Below, in pieces: positions 25,413 through 33,801 of a stretch of DNA of 64,000 nt. Under the pieces are notes generated by a model. It was not told where the DNA came from. It made no database searches and saw only the letters and a program-made list of their open reading frames with translations. Position 1 is the stretch's first letter; each line of letters begins with the position of its first letter. The DNA comes from JBKDZP01 sp047971315 (GTDB taxonomy: Bacteria > Bacillota_I > Bacilli_A > RF39 > UBA660), in assembly GCA_047971315.1 (NCBI GenBank), contig JBKDZP010000003.1, positions 62,001 to 126,000 on the forward strand. Direction: 5' to 3'. The position numbers were made by a program, and so were the translations under genes.

Positions 25413-27821
25413 TTAAACTTCGTTAATATATTCTAATAATTTCAAAAATAATTGAATAAATTTCTTTTCTAATCCTTTATTTTTAAGTTTTCTTATTTCT
25501 ATTCTTTTTCTTTTAATAGATTGTTCACTAAATAATATTTTATCTATTAATTCTTTTAATCTAGTTTCAATTTGTAAATCAGATATGATTGATTCAATAT
25601 CATCATTAATTATTCTTACAGCATCTATTTCAATATCTTTACCTTTACAATTAAGTGTTAATTGACCAATGGTTGATATATCATCTACTTCAACAATAAA
25701 ATCAGTATCTTTTACGTAATTTCTAGATTCTAATTTAGTATCGTTAAAATATACAATTACTTCTTTTGCTGCTTTAGTATTTCTAAATACAAATTTATAA
25801 TTTCTAGTGTCTGGTACTATACCGCTTTTTCCCTCAACTGGTCTTACAATTACTGTATAGTTATTTGGTAGGTAATTATAGTCTATTGATGTTAATAAAT
25901 AATAATCTTTTTTATATAAATCACTTACACCATCATCTTCATACAAATTATATGTGTTACTTCTTCCTGGAAAAATTTGAATTTCCATATTTTTTGGTGG
26001 TGTTGTATCGTTAATATTTTCATTATCTCCTAAAGTTATAATTGAGCCTGCTTTAGCAAATACGGGATAATCTTCATCTTTAAAAAATGATATATATTTT
26101 TTTCCACCCGGGAATTTTTTTCCTGTTACAAAATCATACCATATTCCATCTGGTAAAAAGAATTTATGTATTACTCTATTCATAATATAATCCTTTTTAT
26201 TTACAATTGGAGAGATGAAAAATTCAGTTCCAAAATAATAACCATTACGGTAATTTATATCATCATACATTTCAGGAAATTTATAGTATATAGGCATTAT
26301 TAGAGGCATACCAAATTTATGATATTTATAACTTTCTGTATAAATATAAGGTATTAAACGGTGTCTTAGTGTTAAATAATCTTTTACAATTTTGTGTGTT
26401 TTAACACTCCATCTCCATGGTTCTCTTTTATAATACTTTCCTTTATCTGAACCAAATTTTAAAATTGGACTAAAAGTACCTAATTGAACATATCTTGTAT
26501 ATAGTTCATTGTCTTCTGTACCTTTATAGTATCCACCTATATCATGACTCCAAAATGTTACACCAATATTTGTAGAACTTGAATTATGAAATGGAATCAA
26601 TTTTAAAGTATTCCAGCTTACAATTGTTTTTCCAGAATAAAGGACTGGATATCTATGCGGTGCTATATTTGTATTCCTAGATAAAATCATTGGTCTTTTT
26701 TTGTAATCTTTTTGCATATTTTGAAAATGATAATGATCTAAAGCCCATAAATCTTTTATTTTTTTTGTTTCATTAAAGTCTATCCAGAAGAAATCAACAT
26801 TTATTTGATCTAATGGATTAATTAATATTTTAAGATATGTATCAACAAATTTAGGATTAAATACATTAAATGGAATGATTCCATTTTCATCTTCTTTTAA
26901 ATATTCTTGAAGTTTTAAAAATTTATATTCATATGGAAAAATTCCTTCTAACGGATTTAAATTCAATCCTATTCTTATACCTTCACTATGAAGATAAGCA
27001 ATCATCATTGATGGATTATTAAACTTGGTTTCATTCCAACTAAATCCTGAATCCTTTAGTTTATTTTGATAATCTCTTATATGCCAATCTTTATCTAATA
27101 ATAATACAGATAAAGGTATCTCATTTTTTTTGAAGTTATTTAATAATTCTTTTAGACTTTCATCATTGTAGTCTTCATTCTTGCTCCACCAATTTCCTAA
27201 TGCATATCTAGGTATTAATGAAGGATTTCCAGTTACAGTATAATAATCTTTTAAGCAATATGCGAAATCTTTTAAATATAAAAATAAATAAGTATCAATA
27301 CTTTCGGTTTCTTTTTCTTGTATAATTCCTTGTTCACTAATTATATCACTTTTTGAATCATCAATACTTGAAAATCCATCTATTGAATATAAACCCTTTT
27401 TTAATTTTAATTTTCCAGGATTATCATCTAGTGAAATCCCAGGGGCACCATAGTTTCTAGCTTCTGGATGTCCATAATACCAGATTTTATCAGAATTTAA
27501 TAATTCAATTTTTAAATTTACCATTGTATTTAATGTTGTTCCTTTAAATGGCTTATTTTTTTTATATGTTAATCTAAAATATTTAGTACTTATTTCTAAG
27601 AATCTTTTATCTTCTTTTAAATTGTAGTTTACAGGTTCAGTATTACGATTTAAAATTAATACTGTTGGTCTATCTTCAAATATTCCGTTTTCATTAAATT
27701 CAAGGCGAATTAACCTTTCAGTTAGTATAGTAAATCTATATTTATTTCCTTGTATTATATTTTTTTGATTTGCTTTAGCATTCTCATAATTTATTTTAAA
27801 TTGGTCTCCTAATTCGTACAC
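25413..27821 (-). CDS. GH31 family alpha-glucosidase
   Basis: 802 aa glycoside hydrolase of clan GH-D. The catalytic nucleophile region is seen as NVDFFWIDFNE (canonical WxDMNE) and the acid/base region as TFWSHDIGGYYKGTEDNELY. Also visible: an N-terminal beta-sandwich with RFTILTERLIRLEFNENG, the PRYALGNWWSKNEDYNDE barrel entrance, and a C-terminal domain. No signal peptide, so it probably acts in the cytosol on imported maltose- or isomaltose-like oligosaccharides. Linkage preference cannot be read. It is followed by no transporter gene here, and lies 19 bases after pyk. Confidence 0.93.
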   Translation of the reverse strand: MYELGDQFKINYENAKANQKNIIQGNKYRFTILTERLIRLEFNENGIFEDRPTVLILNRNTEPVNYNLKEDKRFLEISTKYFRLTYKKNKPFKGTTLNTMVNLKIELLNSDKIWYYGHPEARNYGAPGISLDDNPGKLKLKKGLYSIDGFSSIDDSKSDIISEQGIIQEKETESIDTYLFLYLKDFAYCLKDYYTVTGNPSLIPRYALGNWWSKNEDYNDESLKELLNNFKKNEIPLSVLLLDKDWHIRDYQNKLKDSGFSWNETKFNNPSMMIAYLHSEGIRIGLNLNPLEGIFPYEYKFLKLQEYLKEDENGIIPFNVFNPKFVDTYLKILINPLDQINVDFFWIDFNETKKIKDLWALDHYHFQNMQKDYKKRPMILSRNTNIAPHRYPVLYSGKTIVSWNTLKLIPFHNSSSTNIGVTFWSHDIGGYYKGTEDNELYTRYVQLGTFSPILKFGSDKGKYYKREPWRWSVKTHKIVKDYLTLRHRLIPYIYTESYKYHKFGMPLIMPIYYKFPEMYDDINYRNGYYFGTEFFISPIVNKKDYIMNRVIHKFFLPDGIWYDFVTGKKFPGGKKYISFFKDEDYPVFAKAGSIITLGDNENINDTTPPKNMEIQIFPGRSNTYNLYEDDGVSDLYKKDYYLLTSIDYNYLPNNYTVIVRPVEGKSGIVPDTRNYKFVFRNTKAAKEVIVYFNDTKLESRNYVKDTDFIVEVDDISTIGQLTLNCKGKDIEIDAVRIINDDIESIISDLQIETRLKELIDKILFSEQSIKRKRIEIRKLKNKGLEKKFIQLFLKLLEYINEV

Positions 27822-27840
27822 TCTGTCACCCCTTTTTTGA

Positions 27841-29256
27841 CTAAATTTCTTCTATTTTCATAAAATTTGTATGTTTTACTTCTTTAAATGGATATCCACC
27901 AGTAATTATTATTTTTTGACTTTCAGTACAATCTAATATTTGTTTTGATTTTAAGACAGCAAGTTCTAATATTTTATCGAAATTTTTTGTTTCATCAATT
28001 AATACCGGATAAACTCCATAATACAATGTTAAACTTTTAACTGTTTCAATATTTGGAGACATTGCTATTATTGGACAAGTTGGTCTAAAACGACTTATCT
28101 TCCTAGCAGTATATCCTGACATTGTTGGTGTTACAATAGCACCACATTTTAGTCTATTAGCACATTCTACAGAGCTATAAGCTACACTTCCTGTTATATC
28201 TTGTTTTTCTGTACGCATTGTTCTATCTAAAAATTCATAATAGTTTATATCATTTTCAGATGCTTCAATTATTTTAGACATCATTCCTAATGTTTCTACA
28301 GGATACTGTCCAATAGTTGTTTCTCCACTTAACATTACAACATCAATTCCATCTGTTACAGCAACAGCAACATCACTTACCTCAGCTCTAGTAGGTCTTA
28401 ATTTATTTTCCATTGAACTCATCATTTCGGTTGCTACAATGCTTACTTTTCCCATAAAATGACATTTATTTATTATTGATTTTTGTATTCCAGGAATTCT
28501 TTCAAATGGTAGTTCAACCCCTAAGTCTCCTCTTGCGATCATTACACCGTCACTGTTTTTAATTATGTCATCTATCTCTTCTAGTGCTTGTTCATTTTCT
28601 ATTTTAGGGATTATTGAAATATGATCATTTCCTAAATCAATTAAAATATCACTAACTTCTAATACATCTTCTACACTTCTAACAAAAGATAAAGCTAGAA
28701 AATCAGCATTCATTTTGTGAGCAAATTTTATATCTTCTTTATCTTTTTGACTTAAAAATGGTGCTTTAGTTCTATATCCAATTATATTAAGCCCATTATT
28801 ATCAAATATTTCACCACCTATTTTTACTTCACATAATAAATTATCTATATCTTTTTCTAAAACATAAAGTTCAATTAATCCATCATTTATTTTTAAGGTT
28901 GTATTTGTTTTTATATCTTTTAATAAGTCTTTATAGCTTACTGAAAATTTAGTTGAATCCCCTATTATATCTTGCATATAAATACGAATTTTATCATCTT
29001 TATTTAGAATTGCTTTTCCACCAATAAATTTACCTACACTTATATCTGGTCCTTGAGTATCAATCATTATTGACACGTTTTTATTAAGTTCTTTATTTAG
29101 TTTATTTATTTTATTAATTATGTCTGAACAAAAATCATAATCTGCATATGTCATATTTAGTCTTGCTATGTCCATTCCGTTTTCTATTAATTGTTTTAAT
29201 ATTTCTAATTCTTTACTACTAGGTCCTATAGTAGCTATTATTTTTGTTTTTTTCAT
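27841..29256 (-). CDS. pyk: Pyruvate kinase, with atypical active-site neighbours
   Basis: 471 aa, A and C domains with B-domain insertion. Catalytic landmarks: ATIGPSS, IIPKIENEQALEEID (the Lys), and VMIARGDLGVELP. Two normally invariant blocks differ: ARLNFSHG is ARLNMTYA, and LDTKGPEIR is IDTQGPDIS. The first changes a potassium-ligand Ser to Thr, the second changes Lys to Gln and puts Asp at the position where Glu or Lys correlates with potassium dependence. It lacks the extra C-terminal PEP-utiliser domain of Bacillus Pyk. Probably active, but kinetics may be unusual. Confidence 0.92.
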   Translation of the reverse strand: MKKTKIIATIGPSSKELEILKQLIENGMDIARLNMTYADYDFCSDIINKINKLNKELNKNVSIMIDTQGPDISVGKFIGGKAILNKDDKIRIYMQDIIGDSTKFSVSYKDLLKDIKTNTTLKINDGLIELYVLEKDIDNLLCEVKIGGEIFDNNGLNIIGYRTKAPFLSQKDKEDIKFAHKMNADFLALSFVRSVEDVLEVSDILIDLGNDHISIIPKIENEQALEEIDDIIKNSDGVMIARGDLGVELPFERIPGIQKSIINKCHFMGKVSIVATEMMSSMENKLRPTRAEVSDVAVAVTDGIDVVMLSGETTIGQYPVETLGMMSKIIEASENDINYYEFLDRTMRTEKQDITGSVAYSSVECANRLKCGAIVTPTMSGYTARKISRFRPTCPIIAMSPNIETVKSLTLYYGVYPVLIDETKNFDKILELAVLKSKQILDCTESQKIIITGGYPFKEVKHTNFMKIEEI

Positions 29257-29299
29257 AGTCCCTCCTATTATTAGTATAGCACATTTTTATCAGAATCAT

Positions 29300-29323
29300 A
29301 AAAAAAAATCACATTTGTGATTT
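29300..29323 (-). terminator. Terminator after mutM
   Basis: AAATCACA (29306-29313) pairs with TGTGATTT (29316-29323), two-base loop, then a T run on the minus strand. Confidence 0.8.
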
Positions 29324-30144
29324 CATTTTTGACAATTTGGACAGTAATAAGTTCCACGTCCATTTATTTTTATTTTTAATATAATGTCTCCACAATTACT
29401 ACAAATACAATTTTCTTTACCATGAACATTTAAACTTTGTTGAAATCTTCCATGAACTCCTTCACTTGATTCATAACTTTTAATAGTTGTTCCACCTTCT
29501 TTGATAGCTTTTTCTAAAACTATTTTAGTCTTATCTATAATATTTTGATAATCACTTTGGCTTAATTCACTACATTTTTTTAAAGGATTAATTTTTGATA
29601 AAAATAGGATTTCATTCGCATATATATTTCCAATTCCAGTAATTATTCCTTGATCTAATAAGACTGTTTTTATTGGTAATTTTTTATTTCGCATTTTATT
29701 TTCCAAATATTTTATGTTTAAATTATTATCCCAAGGTTCTAATCCTAATTCTGATAAAGGTTTTTTTATATAAGTTTCTTCTTTTGTTAGTAAATGCATT
29801 CTACCAAATTTTCTTGTATCTTTATATCTTAATTCTATATTATCATTTAGAACAAATGATATATGTTCATGCTTATCTATTTGATCATTTATATTTCTAA
29901 ATATATATTTACCTTCCATGCGAAGATGAGATAATAAATTATAATTAGTTAATTCAAATATTAACCATTTACCTCTTCTTTTAATATCAAGTATTTCTTG
30001 ATTTTTGATATTTTTTATAAATGTATCAATGTCAGGAAATTCAATTAGATTTTTATAATAAATATTTATATCATTTATTTTTTTATTTATTAACCTTCTT
30101 TTTAAAGTTTCTTTAACTGTTTCTACTTCTGGTAATTCTGGCAT
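29323..30144 (-). CDS. mutM: Formamidopyrimidine-DNA glycosylase
   Basis: 273 aa base-excision repair enzyme for oxidised purines. Processed N-terminus PELPEVETVK gives the catalytic Pro and Glu; RRGKW carries the conserved Lys; helix-two-turn-helix motif is LDQGIITGIGNIYANEILF; the zinc finger CICSNCG..YYCPNCQK closes the protein. Fully conserved. Commonly next to polA; here polA lies 3.7 kb away on the same strand. Confidence 0.97.
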   Translation of the reverse strand: MPELPEVETVKETLKRRLINKKINDINIYYKNLIEFPDIDTFIKNIKNQEILDIKRRGKWLIFELTNYNLLSHLRMEGKYIFRNINDQIDKHEHISFVLNDNIELRYKDTRKFGRMHLLTKEETYIKKPLSELGLEPWDNNLNIKYLENKMRNKKLPIKTVLLDQGIITGIGNIYANEILFLSKINPLKKCSELSQSDYQNIIDKTKIVLEKAIKEGGTTIKSYESSEGVHGRFQQSLNVHGKENCICSNCGDIILKIKINGRGTYYCPNCQK

Positions 30145-30159
30145 TTTATCATCTCACTT

Positions 30160-31440
30160 TTATTTAGTTATTTTTTCCATACCACCCATATATGGTCTTA
30201 GAGCAGCTGGTATTTTAATACTTCCATCTTCTTCTAAATTATTTTCAATGAATGCGATTAATCCTCTAGGAGATGCGAGCACAGTATTATTTAGGGTTGA
30301 TACGTATTTATTTCCTTCACTTGTTTTCATTCTAATTCCTAGTCTTCTAGCTTGAGCATCACCTAATGTAGAACAAGATCCTACTTCAAAGTATTTTGCC
30401 TGTCTTGGACTCCAAGCTTCAATATCACATGATTTTACTTTTAAGTCAGCTAAATCACCACTACAACATTCAAGTGTTCTAACTGGTACATCTAAACTTC
30501 TAAAAAATTCAACTGTATATGTCCACATTTTATTATACCAATCCATTGCTTCTTCACTTTTACAAATTATTACCATTTCTTGTTTTTCAAATTGATGAAC
30601 TCTATAAAGCCCTCTTTCTTCAATTCCATGAGCTCCAACTTCTTTTCTAAAACATGGTGAATAACTAGTCAACGAAATTGGTAATTGTTCTTCATTTACT
30701 ATTTGATCTTTAAATTTACCAATCATTGAATGTTCACTTGTACCAATCAAATACAAGTCTTCATTTTCAATCTTATACATCATAGCATCCATTTCAGAAA
30801 ATGACATTACACCATTTACAACATCACTTCTAATCATGAATGGTGGAATACAGTATGTAAATCCCTTATTAATCATAAAATCTCTAGCGTATGATAACAT
30901 TGATGAATGTAATCTAGCAATATCTCCCATTAAGTAGTAAAATCCATTACCACTTGTTCTTCCAGCTGATTCTTTATCTACTCCATTAAATTTTGCTATA
31001 ATATCAGCATGATGTGGTATTTCGAAGTTTGGTATAACTGGTTCACCAAATTTTTCTATCTCAACATTTTTAGAATCATCTTCTCCAATTGGTACACTAT
31101 TATCTATTATATTTGGTATTACCAGCATTTTTTCTTGTATTGATTTTTGAATTAATATTTCTTCTTGTTCTAATTGTTGAATTTGGTCGTTATATTTAGT
31201 GATTTCTAATTTTAATTCTTCTGCTTTTTTAGTCTCTCCATTACGCATAAGCATACCAATTTCTGAACTTTTTTTATTTTTGTCATTTCTTAAATTATCA
31301 CCATCTAATTTTAATTTACGACATTTTATGTCTAGTTGTTCTATTTCATCAACTAGTATTAATTTTTCATTTTGAAATTTCTTTTTAATATTTTCTTTTA
31401 CTAATTCTTTATTTTCTCTTATTAATTTAATATCTATCAT
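30160..31440 (-). CDS. serS: Seryl-tRNA synthetase
   Basis: Class II, 426 aa. N-terminal coiled-coil arm (about residues 1-105) for tRNA-Ser; motif 2 is SPCFRKEVGAHGIEERGLYR, motif 3 ends NNTVLASPRGLIAFIENN. The ATG at 31440 is chosen because AGAGGAATAAA precedes it and because it overlaps the stop of the GNAT gene (ATGA). Expression is under the Ser T-box shared with the GNAT gene. Confidence 0.97.
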   Translation of the reverse strand: MIDIKLIRENKELVKENIKKKFQNEKLILVDEIEQLDIKCRKLKLDGDNLRNDKNKKSSEIGMLMRNGETKKAEELKLEITKYNDQIQQLEQEEILIQKSIQEKMLVIPNIIDNSVPIGEDDSKNVEIEKFGEPVIPNFEIPHHADIIAKFNGVDKESAGRTSGNGFYYLMGDIARLHSSMLSYARDFMINKGFTYCIPPFMIRSDVVNGVMSFSEMDAMMYKIENEDLYLIGTSEHSMIGKFKDQIVNEEQLPISLTSYSPCFRKEVGAHGIEERGLYRVHQFEKQEMVIICKSEEAMDWYNKMWTYTVEFFRSLDVPVRTLECCSGDLADLKVKSCDIEAWSPRQAKYFEVGSCSTLGDAQARRLGIRMKTSEGNKYVSTLNNTVLASPRGLIAFIENNLEEDGSIKIPAALRPYMGGMEKITK

Positions 31441-31889
31441 TTTATTCCTCTTTCTTTTAAGTCCCATTCATATATAGCAACCTTTTTGCTGCCACTTTTA
31501 TAAAGTTTAGTATGTTTTGGGACTTTTTTTATTTCTAAAAATTTTGCATTTAAATTTTCAATTGTTTTAATTGATGGTATATTATTTGGATTAGCTGTAA
31601 TTATTAATTTATCAACATTATAATAAATAGCTACGTTAGCTAGTAGTTTTGATGCTTTTTGTGCATAGTTGTGACCATTATTTTTATTAAAGATTTCATA
31701 TTCAATATTTCCTAAATAATAGTTTTCTTCTGATTTAATTAATCTAATTCCACATTGTCCAATTTTTGTATTATCACTTAATTTATATATTATATAATAA
31801 AATTGTTTTGTAGAAACTAGTCCTAAACTAAGTCTCAATTCTATTTCACCATCATTAAATTTTTTTATATTATTATCTATTTTTTCCAT
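31437..31889 (-). CDS. GNAT family N-acetyltransferase in the serS operon
   Basis: 150 aa, RimJ/RimL-like layout. Typical elements: ISLRLSLG-type beta strand at the start (IELRLSLGLVS), IGQCGIRLI (beta 4), YLGNIEYEIFNKNNGHNYAQKASK (the acetyl-CoA loop, with Q/R-x-x-G degenerate as NNGHNYA), and a C-terminal NIPSIKTIENLNAKFLEIKK. It is first in the transcript after the Ser T-box and coupled to serS by ATGA. Substrate unknown; the setting suggests a serine- or seryl-tRNA-linked role by inference. Confidence 0.8.
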   Translation of the reverse strand: MEKIDNNIKKFNDGEIELRLSLGLVSTKQFYYIIYKLSDNTKIGQCGIRLIKSEENYYLGNIEYEIFNKNNGHNYAQKASKLLANVAIYYNVDKLIITANPNNIPSIKTIENLNAKFLEIKKVPKHTKLYKSGSKKVAIYEWDLKERGIK

Positions 31890-31927
31890 AACATTTAATG
31901 TAATATATTACATTACACCCTCTTTCT

Positions 31928-32124
31928 TTTAAAAAAAAGACCAAAGTATAGGAGTGTTTAAACACGGTACCATCCTACTTTGATCTTTTTTTTATAACGG
32001 GATTACCCGGAAATGTTTACATTTCTCTTAAAAGTAGATTCATAAAAGTTTATAATTCGTTTTCATCAACCACGAACTTTCTAAATATATTTACTTTTAT
32101 TACTATTCTTTCTCTTTGATTTAC
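31928..32124 (-). promoter_or_regulatory. T-box leader of GNAT-serS, Ser specifier
   Basis: Core AGGATGGTACCGTG on the minus strand (31976-31963). The terminator pairs ATCAAAGTA with TACTTTGGT across the core and ends in nine T residues. The specifier, in the GAA-NNN-ACT position, reads TCT (32038-32036), a serine codon. The distal GTGGTTGATGAAAAC loop matches the Leu leader. Confidence 0.92.
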
Positions 32125-32843
32125 TATTTAATTTTAGCACTGTTATTTGTCAATGTCAATGATTTTATATCAGCTGATGAAGCAATATTTTGTGTTATTG
32201 ATTCATTTAAAACATTACTTATTTCATTTTCTTTAGGTACAGTTAAAAGTTCATACATTTCATTATTAAAATTAGCTATTTCAATTTCTAATTCACTTAT
32301 TTTCGTTGTGTTATCTGTTATTTTTTTAGATAAAAAATAACCAATTATGTTTTTACTATCTAATTCTTTTACTAAATTTAATTTTTCTGATATTTTTGTA
32401 TAAAGTTCTTCTTCTACTTCGTCTATATTAATAGATTTAATTATTTTCTTATAATCTTTATTAATAATCGAATTCCGAAAATTCATAAGACCATAAGTTG
32501 CGATAAATGTACATAAAATTAATGATAGAATATACAATGATACACCAGTGGTCAAATAACAACCAATTCGACCACCAATTGATAAACTTAAAGAATATAA
32601 GATAGCAATTTCTCTATTACTACTAATAGTTTTTTTTGCAACAAGAAATTCTGTCTTCATTTTACTTAGTTGATCAATTAACATTTCTACTTTATCTATC
32701 TTTTTATTAATTTCAGTTATTTCTTGTATTGAATTAGATTATTCTAATTGTAGCTTTTCTTTATTTTCTTTCATGTTTGCTAGTTCATTTTTCTTTTTAC
32801 CTATTAATTTTAAATATTCTTCTATTTTTAAATTGTTTTCCAT
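32124..32843 (-). pseudogene. Coiled-coil membrane protein interrupted by an in-frame TAA
   Basis: An ATG at 32843, with AAAAGGGGTATTATT upstream, opens a frame that gives 34 residues (MENNLKIEEYLKLIGKKKNE...) and then TAA (32741-32739). The same frame continues without another stop to 32124, giving 239 codons in all. The part after the stop has a coiled coil, two membrane helices (GCYLTTGVSLYILSLILCTFIA region) and a second coiled coil. The downstream part could restart only at an ATG (32684) with no ribosome site. Either a nonsense mutation or a sequencing error. Family not recognised. Confidence 0.7.
32131..32159 (-). promoter_or_regulatory. Promoter of the serS leader
   Basis: Minus strand TTGACA (32159-32154), 17-base spacer, extended -10 TGC-TAAAAT (32136-32131). 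It overlaps the 3' end of the pseudogene 32124-32843. Confidence 0.8.
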
Positions 32844-32900
32844 AATAATACCCCTTTTAAATATATTTGTTATTATATAACTTTTTTAAATTTTTCAAAT

Positions 32901-33758
32901 TTAATAAGGATTTATATGGATTGTAATATATTTATATTTAGAATTATTTTCTTTGATAGAATTTTCTATTAAATCTCCAATATCATGTGCCTCTTTTAAT
33001 TTCAATTCACTACACATACTAATTTCTAATATAATTTTATAATAAGGACCATATTTTAAAACAACTAAATTATCAAGTTTTTTTATTTGTTCATACTTTG
33101 TGATAATTTTTTTTATGTTTTCGATACATTCTTCATCTGTTTCTTGTTCACCTAGCATTATGCTTATATTTGTTTTTAAAATATCAAAACCTGCTTTTAT
33201 TATAAATAAACCAACTATAATACTAGCAAGCATATCTGAATATTTTAATACATTAAATGTATTTGAGAAATGTACTAAAATATTCGCAATTAATACAAAA
33301 ATTGAACCAATTACATCTGCTGTACCTTCTTTACTATTAGAAAGTAATATTTGATTATTATATATAATACCTTTAGTATATAAGTAATGAGCTAGAACAT
33401 ATTTAATTATAATTGTTAAAGCACTTACTCCTATTATATAAATAGATGGTACTAAAATATTATCTTTTGAAAAATTAAAAATAATACTACCACCTAATAT
33501 AATTATAAATAAACCAATTCCCATACTTGTAATATACTCATATTTACCATGACCATATGGATGTTTGGTGTCTTCTGGTTTAAGGGATAATTTATTTCCG
33601 ATTATCGATACTAGATCAGTTACTAAATCGCTAAATGAATGTACTCCATCTGCTACTAATGAATAAGATTTACCAATTATACCAAAAAATATTTTTATAA
33701 TAACTAAAAGTGAGTTTACTACTAAACTTTTAATTAATGTATTTCTTATTTCTATCAT
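32901..33758 (-). CDS. Cation diffusion facilitator (CDF) metal exporter
   Basis: 285 aa. The first two helices carry KIFFGIIGKSYSLVADGVHS and FSDLVTDLVSI, with the HxxxD/DxxxD zinc-site pattern; KHPYGHGKYEYI follows. Helix 5 region has SKEGTADVIGSI. The C-terminal cytosolic domain ends in HDIGDLIENSI and ITIHINPY, typical of CDF. The ATG at 33758 is preferred because GTGAGGTGGAAT lies upstream. Likely exports Zn, Mn or Fe; the metal cannot be fixed by eye. Confidence 0.9.
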   Translation of the reverse strand: MIEIRNTLIKSLVVNSLLVIIKIFFGIIGKSYSLVADGVHSFSDLVTDLVSIIGNKLSLKPEDTKHPYGHGKYEYITSMGIGLFIIILGGSIIFNFSKDNILVPSIYIIGVSALTIIIKYVLAHYLYTKGIIYNNQILLSNSKEGTADVIGSIFVLIANILVHFSNTFNVLKYSDMLASIIVGLFIIKAGFDILKTNISIMLGEQETDEECIENIKKIITKYEQIKKLDNLVVLKYGPYYKIILEISMCSELKLKEAHDIGDLIENSIKENNSKYKYITIHINPY

Positions 33759-33801
33759 ATTCCACCTCACTATAATATATGAAAAAGCAAAGTTGTAGTT
33801 A

